From positions 62,001 to 126,000 of the forward strand of contig NZ_JAQIJT010000002.1 of the NCBI RefSeq assembly GCF_036946125.1: 64,000 nucleotides of DNA, read 5' to 3'. Each line of letters opens with the position of its first letter. Position 1 is the first letter of the stretch. This DNA is from Sphingomonas adhaesiva. GTDB taxonomy: Bacteria > Pseudomonadota > Alphaproteobacteria > Sphingomonadales > Sphingomonadaceae. This document shows, piece by piece, positions 56,662 through 64,000 of this stretch. Below the pieces are notes generated by a model. That model did not search any database. It had not been told where the DNA came from and saw only the letters and a list, made by a program, of their open reading frames with translations. The translations under genes and the position numbers were made by a program.

Positions 56662-56722
56662 ATTTAGTTGTGGACAGCCGGTGGCGTTGTCGCAATGCTG
56701 CATTGCGAAAGGGGATCGAATC

Positions 56723-57805
56723 ATGCGGCAGGCGATCGGCAAGGCGATGGGCGTCATGGGCATGAGCGCGGCGATCCTGCTGGCCTCGTGCTCGCCCTCG
56801 GCGCAGGGGCCGGCCCAACCGCGGACCGAGTTCAGGATCGGCTGGTCGATCTACGCCGGCTGGATGCCCTGGCCCTATGCGCAGCAGGCCGGCATCGTGA
56901 AAAAATGGGCCGACAAATACGGGATCAAGATCGATGTCGTTCAGGTCAACGACTATGTCGAGTCGGTCAATCAGTATAACGCCGGCAAGTTCGATGGCGT
57001 GACCGTCACCAACATGGATGCGCTGACGATACCCGCCGCCGGCGGCAAGGATACGAGCGCGATCATCGTCGGCGACTATTCCGACGGCAACGACGGCGTC
57101 TTGCTGAAGGGGTCGGACAAGCTTGCCGCGATCAAGGGGCGGCAGGTCTATCTCGTCGAACTGTCGGTGTCGCACTATCTGCTGGCGCGCGCGCTCGACT
57201 CGGTCGGCATGAAGCCCAGCGACGTCCGCACGGTGAACACGTCCGACGCGGACATCGTCGGCGCCTTCGGCAGCCCGGACGCGACCGCGGCGGTCGCCTG
57301 GAACCCGCAATTGTCGGTGATGAAGGCGCAGCCGGGCGTCAGCGAGGTGTTCAGCTCGAAGCAGATCCCGGGCGAGATCCTGGACCTGCTGGTCGTCGAT
57401 ACCAAGACGCTCAAGGCCAATCCCAATCTGGGCAGGGCGCTGACCGGCATCTGGTACGAGACGGTGGCGCTGATGAAGCGGCAGGATGCGCAGGGCAAGG
57501 CCGCGCGCGCCGCCATGGCCAAGCTCGCGGGCACCGATGCCGCGATGTTCGACAGCCAGCTGGCGACCACCCACCTCTACGACCAGCCCGCCGCCGCGGT
57601 GGCCGCCACCGATGCGCCCGCGCTGGTGACGACGATGACGCGGGTGCGCGATTTCAGCTTCTCCAAGGGGCTGTTCAAGGGTGCGGCGAATGCGGATGCG
57701 GTGGGCATCGCCTTCCCCGGCAACCGCACGCTGGGCGACAGGCAGCATGTCACGCTGCGCTTCGACGACAGCTTCATGAAGCTGGCCGCCGACGGCAAGC
57801 TGTGA
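56723..57805 (+). CDS. ABC transporter substrate-binding lipoprotein
   Basis: 360 aa from ATG 56723 with AAGGGGAT upstream. Lipobox LLASC at about residue 22. NMT1/TauA-like fold: FRIGWSIYAGWMPWPYAQQAGIVKKWADKYG, NAGKFDGVTVTNMDAL, VYLVELSVSHYLLARAL, ATAAVAWNPQLSVM. Annotated relatives in urea carboxylase operons are called putative urea transporters; guanidine or another small nitrogen compound is as likely. First gene of the operon. Confidence 0.9.
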   Translation: MRQAIGKAMGVMGMSAAILLASCSPSAQGPAQPRTEFRIGWSIYAGWMPWPYAQQAGIVKKWADKYGIKIDVVQVNDYVESVNQYNAGKFDGVTVTNMDALTIPAAGGKDTSAIIVGDYSDGNDGVLLKGSDKLAAIKGRQVYLVELSVSHYLLARALDSVGMKPSDVRTVNTSDADIVGAFGSPDATAAVAWNPQLSVMKAQPGVSEVFSSKQIPGEILDLLVVDTKTLKANPNLGRALTGIWYETVALMKRQDAQGKAARAAMAKLAGTDAAMFDSQLATTHLYDQPAAAVAATDAPALVTTMTRVRDFSFSKGLFKGAANADAVGIAFPGNRTLGDRQHVTLRFDDSFMKLAADGKL

Positions 57806-57830
57806 GCGGGGCCGGGGGGGAGCCGCCGTC

Positions 57831-58646
57831 ATGCGCTGGGTAAGCCATCAGCCGTCGCGCGGAACGCGGCTTCTGCTGGGGGCGCTGCCGATCGCGCTGC
57901 TGGTGCTGGTCTATCTGGTCGCCGCCGCGTCGCGCCACGCGGTCGATCCCACCGACAAGGTCCTGCCGCTGCCGACCGCGATGGTATCCGCGATGACGGC
58001 GCTGGTGACGCAGCCCGATCCCCTGTCCGGTCAGTTCGTCTTCTGGGCGGATACGCTCGCCAGCCTCCAGCGACTGGGACTGGGCCTGGGGATCGCGACC
58101 GCGGCGGCGCTGCTGGTCGGGCTGGTGCTGGGGGTGCTGCCCCCGGTACGCGCGACCTTCGCGCCGCTGGTCACCGCGATCGCGGTGATACCGCCGATCG
58201 CGCTGCTGCCGATGCTGTTCATCGCGCTGGGGCTGGGGGAGACGGCGAAGGTCGCGCTGATCGTCGTCGGCGTCGCGCCGGTCATGGTGCGCGACCTCGC
58301 CGCGCATGTCGCCGCGCTGCCGCGCGAGCAGATATTGAAGGCGCAGACGCTGGGCGCGTCGAGCTGGCAGATCATGATGCGCGTCGCCTTGCCGCAGGCG
58401 ATGCCGCGGCTGATACAGGCGATGCGGCTGTCGCTCGGCCCCGCCTGGGTATTCCTGATCTCGGCCGAGGCGATCGCGTCCGACGTGGGGCTGGGCTATC
58501 GCATCTTCCTCGTCCGGCGCTACCTCGCGATGGACGTCATCATCCCCTATGTCGCGTGGATCGCGCTGCTCGCGATCGCGGCCGACATGGTGCTGGTCCA
58601 GTGCGACCGCCGCCTGTTCCCCTGGGCGCAGGGGGGCGGGCGATGA
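57831..58646 (+). CDS. ABC transporter permease
   Basis: 271 aa with about six TM helices (LLLGALPIALLVLVYLVAAA, LGIATAAALLVGLVLGVL, ITAIAVIPPIALLPMLFIAL-type stretch). The EAA loop (EQILKAQTLGASSWQIMMRVALPQAMP) contacts the ATPase. TauC/SsuC type. Overlaps the ATPase gene by 4 bp. Confidence 0.92.
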   Translation: MRWVSHQPSRGTRLLLGALPIALLVLVYLVAAASRHAVDPTDKVLPLPTAMVSAMTALVTQPDPLSGQFVFWADTLASLQRLGLGLGIATAAALLVGLVLGVLPPVRATFAPLVTAIAVIPPIALLPMLFIALGLGETAKVALIVVGVAPVMVRDLAAHVAALPREQILKAQTLGASSWQIMMRVALPQAMPRLIQAMRLSLGPAWVFLISAEAIASDVGLGYRIFLVRRYLAMDVIIPYVAWIALLAIAADMVLVQCDRRLFPWAQGGGR

Positions 58647-59422
58647 CGACCATCCTCAGCCTGCGCGACATCTGGGTCGATTATGGCGACAAGATCGTCA
58701 TCGAGCGCCTGTCGCTCGACGTCGCGGCCGGATCGTTCGTATCGATCGTGGGGCCGTCCGGCGCGGGCAAGAGCAGCCTGTTGCGGCTTCTGCTGGGGCA
58801 GGAAGCGCCTACCCGTGGCTCGATCCTGCTCGACGGCGCCCCGCTGCGCGCCGAATGCACCCCCGATCGCGGCGTGGTGTTCCAGCGTTACTCGGTCTTT
58901 CCGCACCTGTCGGTGCTGCGCAATACGATGTTCGGGCTGGAATGTGCGCAAGCGCCACTCACCGCCCGCCTGTTCGGCGCGCGGCGTCGTGCGGCGGAGG
59001 AGGAAGCCGTCGCCATGCTGGATGCGGTCGGGCTGCACGACAGCCTCCACCTCTACCCGGCGGAGATGTCGGGCGGGATGCAGCAGCGGCTGGCGATCGC
59101 GCAGGCGCTCATCAAGCGGCCGCGCATCCTGTTGCTCGACGAGCCGTTCGGGGCGCTCGATCCCGGCATCCGCGCCGATATGCACGCGCTCATCACCCGA
59201 TTGTGGGAGGAGCATGAGTTGACCATCGTCATGGTCACGCACGACCTGCGCGAGGCGTTCACGCTCGGCACCCGCGTGCTGGCACTCGACAAGCGCCGGC
59301 ACGATCCGCACGCGCCGCACCGCTACGGGGCGACCGCGGTGTACGACCTGCCGCTGACGAAACGCTCCACGCCAGTTATTACGATTGACGAAAAACGTAA
59401 TACGTTGGAGGGTGCGGCATGA
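58643..59422 (+). CDS. ABC transporter ATP-binding protein
   Basis: 259 aa. Walker A GPSGAGKSS, Q-loop VVFQRYSVFPHLSV, signature MSGGMQQRLAIAQAL, Walker B ILLLDEPFGALD and H-loop VMVTHDLREAF. TauB/SsuB type. Its 3' end holds operator copy 3, and its stop overlaps the NikR-like start by 4 bp. Confidence 0.94.
   Translation: MTTILSLRDIWVDYGDKIVIERLSLDVAAGSFVSIVGPSGAGKSSLLRLLLGQEAPTRGSILLDGAPLRAECTPDRGVVFQRYSVFPHLSVLRNTMFGLECAQAPLTARLFGARRRAAEEEAVAMLDAVGLHDSLHLYPAEMSGGMQQRLAIAQALIKRPRILLLDEPFGALDPGIRADMHALITRLWEEHELTIVMVTHDLREAFTLGTRVLALDKRRHDPHAPHRYGATAVYDLPLTKRSTPVITIDEKRNTLEGAA
59377..59402. promoter_or_regulatory. NikR-like operator copy 3 (inside the ATPase gene)
   Basis: Perfect TATTACG-N12-CGTAATA lying 17 bp before the regulator's own ATG, inside ATPase code. 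Suggests autoregulation of the regulator and the catabolic genes behind it. Confidence 0.6.
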
Positions 59423-59874
59423 CCTCCGAATCCAGTAGTCTCGCGCGGCTGAGCATGAGCTTGCCGGCCGAACTCTCCCGCCAGCTCGACGTGATGGTCG
59501 AGGAGCGCGGGCTGCCGTCGCGTTCCGGGCTGATGTCCGAGCTGATCCGCCACGCGCTGGCCGAGCACGACGCCTTCACCCACCCGGACAAGATGCTCGC
59601 GGGGACGATCACGCTGGTCTACCGCGGCGATCGCGGGCGCGTGCGCCACCAGCTGGCGCAGATGCAGGCGGATTTTCTGAAGGAGGTGATCTCCTCGCAG
59701 CACGTCTTCCTGGAGGACGATCAATCGCTCGAGGTGCTGCTGGTGCAGGGACCGGCGGTACGGCTGAAGGCGCTGTGCGATGCGCTGCGCCGCGTGCGCG
59801 GGGTGCAGCAGCTCCAGCTCGTCACCACCACCTCGCTGCTGCCGCCGCTTCACGAACAGGGGGAAGACGCATGA
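59419..59874 (+). CDS. NikR-like ribbon-helix-helix regulator lacking most nickel ligands
   Basis: 151 aa. RHH DNA-binding part (SLARLSMSLPAELSRQLDVMVEERGLPSRSGLMSELIRHAL) and an ACT-like C-terminal domain (GTITLVYRGDRG, SLEVLLVQGPAVRLKALCDALRRVRGVQQLQL), so NikR by architecture. Aligned to E. coli NikR, the four nickel ligands His76, His87, His89 and Cys95 become Ala, His, Phe and Ser. Only His87 is kept (QHVFLEDDQS). It probably does not sense nickel in the usual way. Overlaps the ATPase and UAAP1 genes by 4 bp each, placing it inside the guanidine/urea operon. Confidence 0.88.
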   Translation: MTSESSSLARLSMSLPAELSRQLDVMVEERGLPSRSGLMSELIRHALAEHDAFTHPDKMLAGTITLVYRGDRGRVRHQLAQMQADFLKEVISSQHVFLEDDQSLEVLLVQGPAVRLKALCDALRRVRGVQQLQLVTTTSLLPPLHEQGEDA

Positions 59875-60695
59875 CCGCCGTTCTCGCCGATCCGCTCGCC
59901 GCGCGCGACCATGCGCGCGCCATGGCCGGCACCGTGGTCGAGGCGATGCCGGTGCTGCCGCCGGTCGCGAACGACCTGCCCGCGGGCGTCGCCGCCGACG
60001 ACCTCGTCTGGGAGGAAACGATCGCGGCCGGCGGCTATGCCACGCGGCGGCTGGCGCGCGGTACGCGGCTGCGGCTGATCGACCTGCGCGGCGATGCCTG
60101 TGCCTCGCTGCTCGTCTTCAACGCCGACATGCCCACCGAGCGGCTCAACGTCGCCGATACGGTCAAGGTGCAGTGGAACGCCTATCTGGATGCGGGCAAG
60201 CTGCTGCTGTCCGACATGGGGCGGGTGCTGATGAGCATCGTCGAGGACGAGGCGGGGACGCACGACTGCTTCTGCGGCCCGTCCACCCCCACCAGCAACG
60301 CCCGCCGCTATGGCGAGGGCAGCAACAGCGGGGCGCAGCCGAGTGCGCGCGACCGCTTCCTGCTGGGCGTGGCCAAGCACGGCCTGGGGCGGCGCGACGT
60401 CCACCCCTGCATCAACCTGTTCAAGGGCACGCGGATCGAGGCGGACGGCGCCGTCACGCCGATGGTCGGCCCCTATGCGCCGGGGCGCCACGTCACGCTG
60501 CGGGCGGAGATGGACGTGCTGGTGGTGATCGCGAACTGCCCGCACGTGCTCGACCCGCGCGACGACTATGTCGTCACCCCGCTGCGCGCGACCGCGTGGC
60601 GCGGCGCGGCGACCCCGACCGACGATCCCATCCGCAACGCGACGCCGGAGGGACTGCGCGCCTTCCAGAACGTCGACGACCATTTCCGCCGCTGA
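59871..60695 (+). CDS. Urea amidolyase-associated protein 1 (carboxyguanidine deiminase-type subunit)
   Basis: 274 aa, DUF1989 family: RGTRLRLIDLRGDACASLLVFNA, RLNVADTVKVQWNAYL, EDEAGTHDCFCGPSTP with conserved Cys/His, HPCINLFKGTRIE and MDVLVVIANCPHVLDP. UAAP1 and UAAP2 form the heteromer described as carboxyguanidine deiminase (CgdAB) in guanidine-degrading bacteria. It overlaps the regulator by 4 bp and precedes UAAP2 by 12 bp. Confidence 0.92.
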   Translation: MTAVLADPLAARDHARAMAGTVVEAMPVLPPVANDLPAGVAADDLVWEETIAAGGYATRRLARGTRLRLIDLRGDACASLLVFNADMPTERLNVADTVKVQWNAYLDAGKLLLSDMGRVLMSIVEDEAGTHDCFCGPSTPTSNARRYGEGSNSGAQPSARDRFLLGVAKHGLGRRDVHPCINLFKGTRIEADGAVTPMVGPYAPGRHVTLRAEMDVLVVIANCPHVLDPRDDYVVTPLRATAWRGAATPTDDPIRNATPEGLRAFQNVDDHFRR

Positions 60696-60707
60696 CCGGA
60701 GGACCGC

Positions 60708-61343
60708 ATGAGCGACGATCCCTATCTGACCGGGCTTGCCGGAGAGGTGACGCACGACGTCGTGGTGCCCGCGCGCGCGCCGTGGCTGCACCACGTGCCC
60801 GCCGGCGCGACGCTGCGCATCGTCGACCTGGAGGGCAACCAGGCGGTCGATTTCCTGCTCTATGCCGCGGCGGACGATGCCGAGCGCTACAGCGCGCAGG
60901 ACACGATCGCAGCGCAGGGCAACCTGTTCCTGCGCACCGGCAGCGTGCTGCGCTCCAGCGAGGGCCGCGCCATGATGACGATCGTCGCCAGCGCGGTGGA
61001 TTATCACGACACGATCGGCGGCGCCTGTTCGTGCGAGTCCAATACCCTGCGCTACGGCCACCATACGAAGAGCCAGCACGCCTGCGTCGAGAATTTCCTG
61101 GAGGCGAACCTGACCGAAGGGCGCGGCAAGCGCGACATCGTCTCCAACATCAACTTCTTCATGAACGTGCCGGTGGAGGCGGACGGCGCGCTCGGCATCG
61201 TCGACGGCATCTCTGCGCCGGGCCTCACCGTCGACCTGCGCGCGGAGATGGACGTGATCGTCGTCGTCTCCAACTGTCCGCAGATCAACAACCCCTGCAA
61301 CGCCTTCAACCCGACCCCCGTGCGCATGATCGTCGCGGCATGA
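60708..61343 (+). CDS. Urea amidolyase-associated protein 2 (carboxyguanidine deiminase-type subunit)
   Basis: 211 aa, DUF1989: LRIVDLEGNQAVDFLLYAAAD, GGACSCESNTLRYGHHT, INFFMNVPVEADG and MDVIVVVSNCPQINNPCN. Paralogous partner of UAAP1, with the same Cys-rich and NCP motifs. Overlaps the carboxylase start by 4 bp. Confidence 0.92.
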   Translation: MSDDPYLTGLAGEVTHDVVVPARAPWLHHVPAGATLRIVDLEGNQAVDFLLYAAADDAERYSAQDTIAAQGNLFLRTGSVLRSSEGRAMMTIVASAVDYHDTIGGACSCESNTLRYGHHTKSQHACVENFLEANLTEGRGKRDIVSNINFFMNVPVEADGALGIVDGISAPGLTVDLRAEMDVIVVVSNCPQINNPCNAFNPTPVRMIVAA

Positions 61344-64000
61344 CGGGGCTGCGGACCGTCCTGATCGCGAACCGCGGCGCGATCGCCACCCGCATCATCC
61401 GCACGCTGCGCGACATGGGGCTGCGCTCCGTCGCGGTCTATTCGGAGGCGGACGAGGCGTCGCTGCACGTGTCGCAGGCGGACGAGGCGGTGTGCATCGG
61501 CCCGGCGCGCGCGTCGGACAGCTACCTCAACATCGCTGCGATCATCGATGCGGCGAAGCGCACCGGCGCGGATGCGATCCACCCCGGCTACGGCTTCCTG
61601 GCGGAGAATGTCGAGTTCGCGCAGGCCTGCGCGGCCGCCGGCATCGTCTTCATCGGCCCCACCGCGGACAACATCCGCACCTTCGGGCTGAAGCACAGCG
61701 CGCGTGCGCTCGCCGCCGAACACGGCGTGCCGCTGGCGCCCGGCACCAACCTGCTGACCGACGAAGCGGCGGCGGTCGCGGCGGCCGAGGCGATCGGCTT
61801 CCCGGTGATCCTGAAGGCGACCGCGGGCGGCGGCGGCATCGGGATGCGCGTGTGCGAGGATGCGGACGCGGTGCGCGATGGCTTCGCCACCGTGGCGCGG
61901 CTGGGCAAGGGCAATTTCGGCGACGCGGGCGTCTTCCTGGAGCGCTATGTCCGCCGCGCGCGGCATGTCGAGGTGCAGATCTTCGGCGATGGCGAGGGGC
62001 GCGTGCTGGCGCTGGGCGAGCGCGACTGCTCGCTCCAGCGCCGCAACCAGAAGGTGGTCGAGGAGGCGCCCGCGCCGCTGCTTCCCGCGTACGTCCGTGC
62101 CGCGCTGATCGCCGCCGCCGTCCGGCTGGGGAAGGCGGCACGCTATCGCTCCGCGGGCACGGTCGAATTCCTCTACGATGCCGAGCGGGAGGAGTTCTTC
62201 TTCCTGGAGATGAACACCCGCCTCCAGGTCGAGCACGGCGTTACCGAGGAGGTGATGGGCGTCGACCTGGTCGAATGGATGATCCGGGGCGGGGGCGGCG
62301 ATTTTTCCTTCCTCGATCGCGACGTGCCCCGGCCCGACGGTCATTCGGTGCAGGTGCGGCTGTATGCTGAGGATCCGGCGCTCGACTATCGCCCCACCTC
62401 CGGCACGCTGACCAACGTCGCCTTCCCCGGCAATGCGCGGGTCGAGACGTGGTGCATGGCGGGCAGCGAGGTCAGCGCCTGGTACGATCCCATGCTGGCC
62501 AAGCTGATCGTCCACGCGCCGACGCGCGACGAGGCGGTGGCGGCGATGCAGGCGGCGCTCGACGCGACGCGGATCGACGGGGTCGAGACCAATCTGCGCT
62601 GGCTGCGCGACGTGGTGCGCGCCCCCGCCTTCACCAGCGGCGAGGTATCGACCCGCGCGCTCGACGCGATCGATTATCGCCCGCGCGCGATCCGCGTCGT
62701 GAGCGGCGGCACCGCGACGACGGTGCAGGACTGGCCGGGGCGGCAGGCGATGTGGGCGGTCGGTGTGCCGCCGTCGGGCCCGTTCGACGACCAGTCGTTC
62801 CGCGTCGGCAACCGCCTGCTGGGCAATGCGGAGGGGACCGCGGGGCTGGAGGTCACGATGACCGGCCCGACGCTCGCCTTCACCGCGGACGCGCGTATCT
62901 GCCTGACCGGCGCCGATTTCCGCGCGACGCTGGACGGCGTGGCCGTCGCGCGCGGCGTCGCGATTGACGTGCGCGCGGGGCAGGTGCTGGCGCTGGGGCG
63001 CGCCACCGGGGGCGGTATGCGCGGTTACATCCTGTTCGCAGGCGGGCTGGACGTGGCGCCGTATCTGGGCAGCCGCGCGACGTTCGAGCTGGGGCAATTC
63101 GGCGGTCATGCCGCGCGCCGGCTGCTGGCGGGCGATACGATCCATCTGGGCGACATCCCCGGCGCGGAGCCGCTGGCCGAGGCGGCGCTGCCCGCGCTGT
63201 CGAGCGAATGGACGTTGCGCGTCCTCTACGGCCCGCACGGCGCGCCCGACTTCTTCACCGACGGCGATGTCGCGACGATCGTCGCGGCGCAGTGGCAGGT
63301 CCATTACAACAGCAATCGCACCGGCGTCCGGCTCGTCGGGCCCAAGCCGCACTGGGCGCGCAAGGACGGCGGCGAGGCGGGGCTGCACCCGTCGAACATC
63401 CACGACAATCCCTATGCGATCGGCGCGGTCGACTTCACCGGCGACATGCCGATCATCCTGGGACCGGACGGCCCCTCGCTGGGCGGGTTCGTCTGCCCGT
63501 TCGTCGTGATCGCCGCGGACCGCTGGAAGATCGGGCAGCTGATGCCCGGGGACACCTTGCGCTTCGTGCCCGTCAACATCGACGACGCGACCATGGCGGA
63601 CACGCTGCAGCGCCGGCTGGTCGCGCGGGGTACGCCCGCCGATGCGGGGCCGGCGCGGCCGATCGAGACGCTGTCGCCGATCCTGGCCGACCTGCCGGCG
63701 ACGGGCGGGCGTCCGCGCACCGTCTATCGCCAGCAGGGCGACCGCAACATCCTGGTCGAATACGGTCCGATCGTGCTCGATGTGGAGCTGCGGCTGCGCG
63801 TCCATGCGCTGATGGTCGAGCTGGAGCGGATGGCCCCCGCGGGCATCGTCGACATCGTCCCCGGCATCCGGTCGTTGCAGGTCCATGTCGACGGGCAGGC
63901 GCTCGACCAGCGCGCCGCGCTCGCGCTGCTGATCGATGCCGAGGACCGGCTGGGCGATCTGGAGGATTTCGCGATCCCGTCGCGCATCGTCCACCTGCCG
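61340..64000 (+). CDS. Urea/guanidine carboxylase, 3' end outside window
   Basis: 887 codons visible. Biotin carboxylase domain to about 450 (LIANRGAIATRIIRTLRDMG, GYGFLAENVEFA, ATP-grasp TAGGGGIGM, EVQIFGDG, EMNTRLQVEHGVTEE). KipA-like carboxyltransferase part follows (TTVQDWPGRQAMWAVGVPPSGPFDD, HYNSNRTGVRLVGPKP, PSLGGFVCPFVV). KipI-like part from about 795 (YRQQGDRNILVEYG). The biotinyl domain lies beyond the edge. Residue 698 in VDFTGD is Asp where, from memory, urea carboxylases have Asn and guanidine carboxylases Asp; I could not check this. With UAAP1/2, guanidine is the more likely substrate. Confidence 0.9.
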   Translation, partial: MTGLRTVLIANRGAIATRIIRTLRDMGLRSVAVYSEADEASLHVSQADEAVCIGPARASDSYLNIAAIIDAAKRTGADAIHPGYGFLAENVEFAQACAAAGIVFIGPTADNIRTFGLKHSARALAAEHGVPLAPGTNLLTDEAAAVAAAEAIGFPVILKATAGGGGIGMRVCEDADAVRDGFATVARLGKGNFGDAGVFLERYVRRARHVEVQIFGDGEGRVLALGERDCSLQRRNQKVVEEAPAPLLPAYVRAALIAAAVRLGKAARYRSAGTVEFLYDAEREEFFFLEMNTRLQVEHGVTEEVMGVDLVEWMIRGGGGDFSFLDRDVPRPDGHSVQVRLYAEDPALDYRPTSGTLTNVAFPGNARVETWCMAGSEVSAWYDPMLAKLIVHAPTRDEAVAAMQAALDATRIDGVETNLRWLRDVVRAPAFTSGEVSTRALDAIDYRPRAIRVVSGGTATTVQDWPGRQAMWAVGVPPSGPFDDQSFRVGNRLLGNAEGTAGLEVTMTGPTLAFTADARICLTGADFRATLDGVAVARGVAIDVRAGQVLALGRATGGGMRGYILFAGGLDVAPYLGSRATFELGQFGGHAARRLLAGDTIHLGDIPGAEPLAEAALPALSSEWTLRVLYGPHGAPDFFTDGDVATIVAAQWQVHYNSNRTGVRLVGPKPHWARKDGGEAGLHPSNIHDNPYAIGAVDFTGDMPIILGPDGPSLGGFVCPFVVIAADRWKIGQLMPGDTLRFVPVNIDDATMADTLQRRLVARGTPADAGPARPIETLSPILADLPATGGRPRTVYRQQGDRNILVEYGPIVLDVELRLRVHALMVELERMAPAGIVDIVPGIRSLQVHVDGQALDQRAALALLIDAEDRLGDLEDFAIPSRIVHLP

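Larger units (their letters stand above)
56324..56722. promoter_or_regulatory. Divergent control region, locally A/T-rich
   Basis: 399 bp between the receptor and ABC operon starts. The right half is unusually A/T-rich and holds four CGTAATA half-sites, including a perfect 12-bp inverted pair CGTAATATCGAT (56565-56576) and ATCGATATTACG (56631-56642). ACGGTAT (56504-56510) is also inverted as ATACCGT (56522-56528). No guanidine riboswitch fold was recognised. Confidence 0.7.

Noticed and set aside
56324..56722. Guanidine-I (ykkC) riboswitch before the ABC/carboxylase operon
   Set aside because: Looked for because of the pathway; the region holds repeated CGTAATA half-sites and no ykkC-like conserved core that I could see.
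61052..63994. 980-codon open frame on the minus strand
   Set aside because: It lies wholly antisense to the carboxylase, is Arg/His/Pro-rich without domains, and arises from high-GC codon bias.

Overview
The window looks like the chromosome of a high-GC alphaproteobacterium, most probably a sphingomonad. Reasons: four intact or remnant TonB-dependent receptors, a sigma/FecR/receptor trio, a DUF3489-DUF2924-serine recombinase set, many ATGA-overlapped genes, and Sphingomonas-type accessory genes. No rRNA, tRNA or CRISPR array was seen. The assignment rests on gene content only.

1-15.2 kb is a dense conflict/defence island built on proteases and nucleotide-signal domains. It holds four caspase-like genes (539-1495, 2915-4399, 6794-8029, 13953-14942), all with an intact His/Cys dyad. 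It also holds a C39/papain-like protease (8527-10227), a cytosolic subtilase (10334-11491), a Tle1-like DUF2235 hydrolase, a ComEC-type metallo-beta-lactamase protein, a stand-alone SLOG protein, a SLOG-TIR fusion and a ThsB-like TIR protein. The last 1.7 kb (TIR, caspase, RyR-like small protein) matches what is known as type IV Thoeris. The rest (caspase/446-aa protein/MBL, and 65-aa protein/C39 protease/subtilase, divergent from one promoter region) is not a system I can name and is the best candidate for something undescribed.

13.0-16.5 kb is scarred by two IS3-family remnants. One cut the 3' end of a two-TM gene. The other fused to a decapitated TonB receptor. 16.5-24.1 kb is ordinary: two SDRs, an aldo/keto reductase, ArsR, LysR and AraC regulators, a class II photolyase and a TolA-like protein. 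24.1-28.2 kb is an integrative module whose large serine recombinase was split by an intact IS3 element; removing the element and one 3-bp duplication restores the reading frame exactly.

28.5-42.6 kb is a catabolic locus in two divergent operons. Leftward: CitE-like lyase, beta-propeller/Na+ symporter fusion, LysR, secreted carboxylesterase. Rightward: TonB receptor, ribokinase, TIM-barrel/FGE-like fusion, GH127, CoA-transferase III. The set suggests uptake and breakdown of an acylated pentofuranoside, with the acid part activated and cleaved as a CoA ester (inference). 42.9-51.4 kb carries a flavin monooxygenase, an NTF2-like protein, an ECF sigma/FecR/STN-TonB receptor signalling set and a gamma-glutamyltransferase. 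An IS6-type transposase follows, split by an IS256-family element with an 8-bp target duplication.

53.9-64 kb is a guanidine/urea carboxylase locus: a TonB receptor divergent from ABC transporter genes, a NikR-like regulator, the two carboxyguanidine-deiminase-type subunits (UAAP1/2) and the carboxylase, which runs off the window. The NikR-like protein has lost three of four nickel ligands. Three copies of TATTACG-N12-CGTAATA lie exactly where its operators should be.
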